Source of the DNA: Litorimonas sp963972195
GTDB lineage: Bacteria > Pseudomonadota > Alphaproteobacteria > Caulobacterales > Maricaulaceae
NCBI GenBank assembly: GCA_963972195.1
Contig: CAXATH010000001.1
Location: forward strand, 422,374-486,373
Direction of reading: 5' to 3'
Length of the DNA: 64,000 bases
Part shown: in pieces, positions 61,048 through 64,000 of the stretch
How the letters are laid out: each line of letters starts with the position of its first letter
Position numbering within the stretch: the first letter of the stretch is position 1
Translations under genes and position numbers: made by a program
The notes under the pieces: generated by a model
What the model was told of the DNA's origin: nothing
Databases searched by the model: none
Seen by the model: only the letters and a program-made list of their open reading frames with translations

Positions 61048-63684
61048 ATGAATCTAGTCATTGTCGAGTCTCCGGCCAAAGCCAAGACGATTGAAAAGTA
61101 TTTAGGTAAAGATTACAAGGTCTTAGCCAGCTTCGGGCACGTCCGGGATTTGCCGTCCAAAAACGGATCCGTCGATCCTGATGATGACTTCGCCATGTCT
61201 TGGAGCGTCGATACGCAATCGAAAAAACGCATCAAGGATATCGAGAACGCGCTCGATTCGTCTGATAAACTCATCCTTGCAACCGACCCGGACAGGGAAG
61301 GAGAAGCGATTTCGTGGCATTTACTCGAAGTTTTGTCGAAGAAAAAAGCCTTTAAAGGCAAGCCTGTCGAACGGGTTGTCTTTAACGCCATTACCAAAAA
61401 ATCTGTTACGGACGCGATTGCTAATCCCCGTCAGCTCGATATGGAACTGGTCGAGGCTTACCTCGCCCGCCGCGCGCTTGATTACCTCGTTGGCTTTACC
61501 TTGTCGCCGGTTCTGTGGCGAAAGCTTCCCGGCGCTCGCTCTGCCGGCCGCGTTCAATCTGTGGCTCTGCGTCTTATCTGCGAGCGCGAAACCGAAATCG
61601 AGAAATTTGACCCGCAAGAATATTGGACGGTTGAAGGCAAAATAAAATCCGGCTCCGGCGACTTCCCGGCGCGCCTCGTTGCGCTGAATGGCGAAAAGCT
61701 TGAGAAGTTCACGCTCAATAATGAAGAGCTTGCCCTTAATGCCAAAGCGGCCGTTGAAGCTGCTGACCTTTCTATTGAAAGCGTCGAAGCCAAGCCGATT
61801 ACCCGTAATCCTTACCCGCCCTTCACCACCTCGACCCTGCAACAGGACGCTTCGCGCAAGCTCGGCTTCTCTGCCACGCAAACCATGCAAACGGCGCAGC
61901 GGCTTTATGAGGGTATCGATATTGGCGGCGAGACCACCGGTCTTATTACCTATATGCGAACCGACGGCATTTCGATGGTCGGCGAAGCCATCAGTGATTG
62001 CCGCGCCGCTATCGCGTCCAATTATGGAGACAAATACCTGCCGGGTCAGCACCGCGTTTATACGTCCAAAGCGAAAAATGCGCAGGAGGCCCATGAAGCC
62101 ATCCGCCCTACCAGTTTCTCTCGCACACCGGACTCACTCCGTTTGCAGGGCGATCAGAAAAAGCTCTATGAGTTGATCTGGAAACGCGCCATGGCCAGCC
62201 AGATGGAATCTGCCATTCTGGACCGTACCACGGTGACAATCTCGGACCGTAAAACAGTTGAACTCCGCGCGACGGGCCAAATCGTCCGCTTTGACGGCTT
62301 TTTGAAAGTTTACGGCGAAAGCAAGAAGAAAAAATCCGATGGCGATGAAGAAGATACAACGCTTCCGCCCGTCAAAACCGGCGACAATGCAGATGCCAAA
62401 GAGGTTTCTGCCGATCAGCATTTCACTCAGCCGCCGCCCCGCTATTCCGAGGCGTCTCTGGTCAAAAAGATGGAAGAGCTCGGCATTGGCCGCCCGTCTA
62501 CCTATGCGTCCATTTTGAAAGTTTTGCAGGATCGCGGCTATGTGAATCTCGAAAAACGCCGGTTCTCTCCGGATGACAAAGGCAGATTACTGACCGCCTT
62601 CCTCGAAAACTTCTTCGAAAAGTATGTCCAGTATAATTACACGGCGGATCTTGAGGAACGTCTCGATCTCGTCTCCTCAGGGGATCTGGAATATAAGAAA
62701 CTGCTTGAAGAATTCTGGAAAGAATTTTCGGCCAGCGTCGCGGAGACCAAAGACCTCCGCATCACCCATGTGCTGGACGCGTTGAATGACGCGCTCCGTC
62801 CTCTTGTCTTTCCGCCGAAGGAAGACGGCTCAGATCCGCGTAAATGCCCAAGCTGCGACGACGGTGAACTGTCTCTGAAACTTGGCAAATTCGGCGCCTT
62901 TGTCGGCTGTTCAAACTACCCAGAATGCAAAATGACACGTCCCTTTGGCCAAGGCGAAGCGGCAGACGCGCAAGCCGAAGACAAAATCCTCGGCGTTCAC
63001 CCCGAAACCGGAAAAGACGTTGTCCTGAAAACCGGACGTTTCGGCCCCTATGTCGAAATGGAAACAGAGAAAAAGCCCAAGCGGACAAGCCTGCCAAAAA
63101 CTTGGAGCTATGACGCGATGGACCTTGAAAAAGGTCTGCGCCTCATTGACCTGCCACGTAAAATCGGCAGCCATCCCGAAGACGGCAATCAGATTATCAC
63201 GGCTCTCGGCCGCTTTGGTCCCTATATCAAGCACAATACGACCTATGTGAACCTGCCCGACATCGAAGACATGTGGGAAGTGGGTCTGAACCGCGCCGTT
63301 GATATGATTGCCGATAAAATCGCCAATCCGAGCAAACGCTCGCGCGGCGGCAAGGTCCTGAAAGACCTTGGCAAACATCCTTCAACGGAAAAGCCGGTTC
63401 AGGTCATGGAGGGCCGCTATGGTCCCTATGTGAAATACGAAAAGATCAACGCCACCATCCCCAAGGGTCAAGACCCGCAAGAGGTCACGTTAGAAATGGC
63501 CGTAGAGTATATTGCGGCAAAAGAAGCCAAAGGCGGTAAAAAGAAAAAGGCTCCGGCGAAAAAGAAAACGACAGCCAAAAAGAAACCTGCGGCGAAGAAA
63601 AAGCCTGCAGCTAAGAAGCCCGCGGCTAAGAAACCTGCCGCGAAAAAGACAGCGGCTAAGAAAAAGCCGGCTGCAAAGAAATAA
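61048..63684 (+). CDS. topA: DNA topoisomerase I
   Basis: Type IA topoisomerase relaxing negative supercoils. The N-terminal Toprim domain (VIVESPAKAKTIEKYLG, then ATDPDREGEAISWHL) is followed by the active-site tyrosine in GLITYMRTDG. A CxxC zinc ribbon (CPSCDDGELSLKLGKFGAFVGCSNYPEC) comes at about residues 600-630, and further C-terminal topoisomerase repeats (GRFGPYVE, GRFGPYIK, GRYGPYVK) follow. The last 50 residues are Lys/Ala/Pro repeats. 878 residues. A weak upstream 35-codon frame ends one base before its ATG. Confidence 0.97.
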   Translation: MNLVIVESPAKAKTIEKYLGKDYKVLASFGHVRDLPSKNGSVDPDDDFAMSWSVDTQSKKRIKDIENALDSSDKLILATDPDREGEAISWHLLEVLSKKKAFKGKPVERVVFNAITKKSVTDAIANPRQLDMELVEAYLARRALDYLVGFTLSPVLWRKLPGARSAGRVQSVALRLICERETEIEKFDPQEYWTVEGKIKSGSGDFPARLVALNGEKLEKFTLNNEELALNAKAAVEAADLSIESVEAKPITRNPYPPFTTSTLQQDASRKLGFSATQTMQTAQRLYEGIDIGGETTGLITYMRTDGISMVGEAISDCRAAIASNYGDKYLPGQHRVYTSKAKNAQEAHEAIRPTSFSRTPDSLRLQGDQKKLYELIWKRAMASQMESAILDRTTVTISDRKTVELRATGQIVRFDGFLKVYGESKKKKSDGDEEDTTLPPVKTGDNADAKEVSADQHFTQPPPRYSEASLVKKMEELGIGRPSTYASILKVLQDRGYVNLEKRRFSPDDKGRLLTAFLENFFEKYVQYNYTADLEERLDLVSSGDLEYKKLLEEFWKEFSASVAETKDLRITHVLDALNDALRPLVFPPKEDGSDPRKCPSCDDGELSLKLGKFGAFVGCSNYPECKMTRPFGQGEAADAQAEDKILGVHPETGKDVVLKTGRFGPYVEMETEKKPKRTSLPKTWSYDAMDLEKGLRLIDLPRKIGSHPEDGNQIITALGRFGPYIKHNTTYVNLPDIEDMWEVGLNRAVDMIADKIANPSKRSRGGKVLKDLGKHPSTEKPVQVMEGRYGPYVKYEKINATIPKGQDPQEVTLEMAVEYIAAKEAKGGKKKKAPAKKKTTAKKKPAAKKKPAAKKPAAKKPAAKKTAAKKKPAAKK
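63527..63681 (+). repeat. Lys/Ala/Pro-rich low-complexity tail of topA
   Basis: The 3' end of topA encodes about 50 residues built of KKPAAKK-like units, similar to histone H1-like tails. The DNA is correspondingly repetitive in AAG/GCx codons. Such tails occur on TopA of many bacteria and are thought to aid DNA binding. Confidence 0.85.
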
Positions 63685-64000
63685 ATCTATATCTACTTTC
63701 TTCCCCCGTTCACTGGGGAAGTCCCGCAAGGCGGGGATGGGGGGAACATAATACGCTGCCCTTTGTTATTTACGGCTCCCCCTCCGAGCGCTTCGCGCCC
63801 ACCCTTTCAAATAGAAGGGTTATCAACCCTTCTTTGGTTCAAACCCGTAAACGGAGGAGAATAATCCGCAATATAAAACTCCGTCCGCACTTATCCTTTC
63901 AAAAATCCCAAAATTCCCAACCCCTTACAAAAAACCCAAGAGATTGATCCTCGCTTTGCATTTCGGGGGTATTATCAAACTTGTTCTTCTGAACACGGAC
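63685..64000. other. 316-base region after topA with clustered hairpins, no gene seen
   Basis: No convincing coding frame. From 63701 to 63746 TTCCCC/GGGGAA and CCCGC-AAG-GCGGG can form two hairpins within an outer TTCCCCC/GGGGGAA pairing. AGAAGGGTT-ATC-AACCCTTCT (63813-63833) is a perfect 9-bp hairpin followed by a short T-run and may terminate topA. The rest up to the window end is AT-rich with no recognisable feature. Confidence 0.5.

Noticed and set aside
63512..63751. 79-residue frame overlapping the end of topA in another frame
   Set aside because: Low-complexity Arg/Lys frame produced by the repetitive Lys/Ala codons of topA.
1..64000. CRISPR arrays, insertion sequences, prophage or integrase genes
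   Set aside because: I looked for direct repeat-spacer patterns, transposase-like products and terminal inverted repeats and found none.

Overview
The window is a chromosomal segment of an alphaproteobacterium, most likely from the Caulobacterales/Maricaulales side (Hyphomonadaceae-like marine dimorphic bacteria). The reasons are a PopZ homologue in the order pcm-tolC-popZ-valS, TTAA-N7-TTAA (CtrA-type) sites before both popZ and ftsZ, a GTTC-N7-GTTC (alphaproteobacterial LexA-type) site, the order plsY-dprA-topA, and a class A RNase P RNA. The affiliation is inference; no 16S rRNA gene is present. I saw no insertion sequence, prophage, integrase or CRISPR array. The region is core chromosome with a few lineage-specific genes.

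Layout. Bases 1-4600 (+) hold uvrD, a serine-hydrolase-like lipoprotein and prmA, packed as one operon. At 4.6-5.3 kb (-) lie two small unrecognised genes, one of 55 residues with its own terminator. At 5.3-8.4 kb an M24 aminopeptidase (+) meets an MFS transporter (-). From 32.4 kb down to 8.4 kb (-) runs a complete division and cell wall cluster: mraZ-rsmH-ftsL-ftsI-murE-murF-mraY-murD-ftsW-murG-murC-murB-ddl-ftsQ-ftsA, then ftsZ behind its own promoter region, lpxC, bamD, recN and ligA. Many of these genes overlap by 1-13 bases. The 490-base region before mraZ carries three TGGGA repeats (MraZ operator type) and three near-consensus DnaA boxes.

At 32.9-36.9 kb (+) are a single-domain response regulator and an iron-uptake pair (TonB-dependent receptor plus PepSY membrane protein) behind a Fur-like box. 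rnpB (-) follows at 36.9-37.2 kb. At 37.3-42.5 kb (-) are an AmpD-type amidase, a DUF1801 protein, an EamA exporter, a small membrane protein, a TerB/J-domain protein, metF and an ArsR-methyltransferase regulator with a perfect inverted repeat before it. At 42.7-44.0 kb (+) lie two tandem paralogous glycine-zipper proteins. At 44-51.4 kb are ettA, a membrane protein with its XRE regulator, xth, a DUF3137 protein and valS. At 51.5-55.8 kb (-) are a greatly enlarged popZ (600 residues), a TolC-family channel and pcm, followed by tRNA-Cys (+). At 56.2-58.9 kb (+) a radical SAM protein and a DUF4130-UdgX fusion form a two-gene DNA repair module behind a LexA-type box. plsY, dprA, a small convergent gene and topA (+) close the window, followed by a cluster of hairpins.

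How the genes work together. The core of the window makes lipid II and builds the divisome, and its two clearest cell-cycle inputs (CtrA sites at ftsZ and popZ) link division to polarity. DNA maintenance genes are frequent (uvrD, ligA, recN, xth, dprA, topA and the radical SAM/UdgX pair). The most interesting loci are the putative SOS-controlled radical SAM/UdgX module, the enlarged PopZ with repeated acidic DILD-like motifs, and the regulatory sites before mraZ, ftsZ, popZ and the ArsR-methyltransferase gene.
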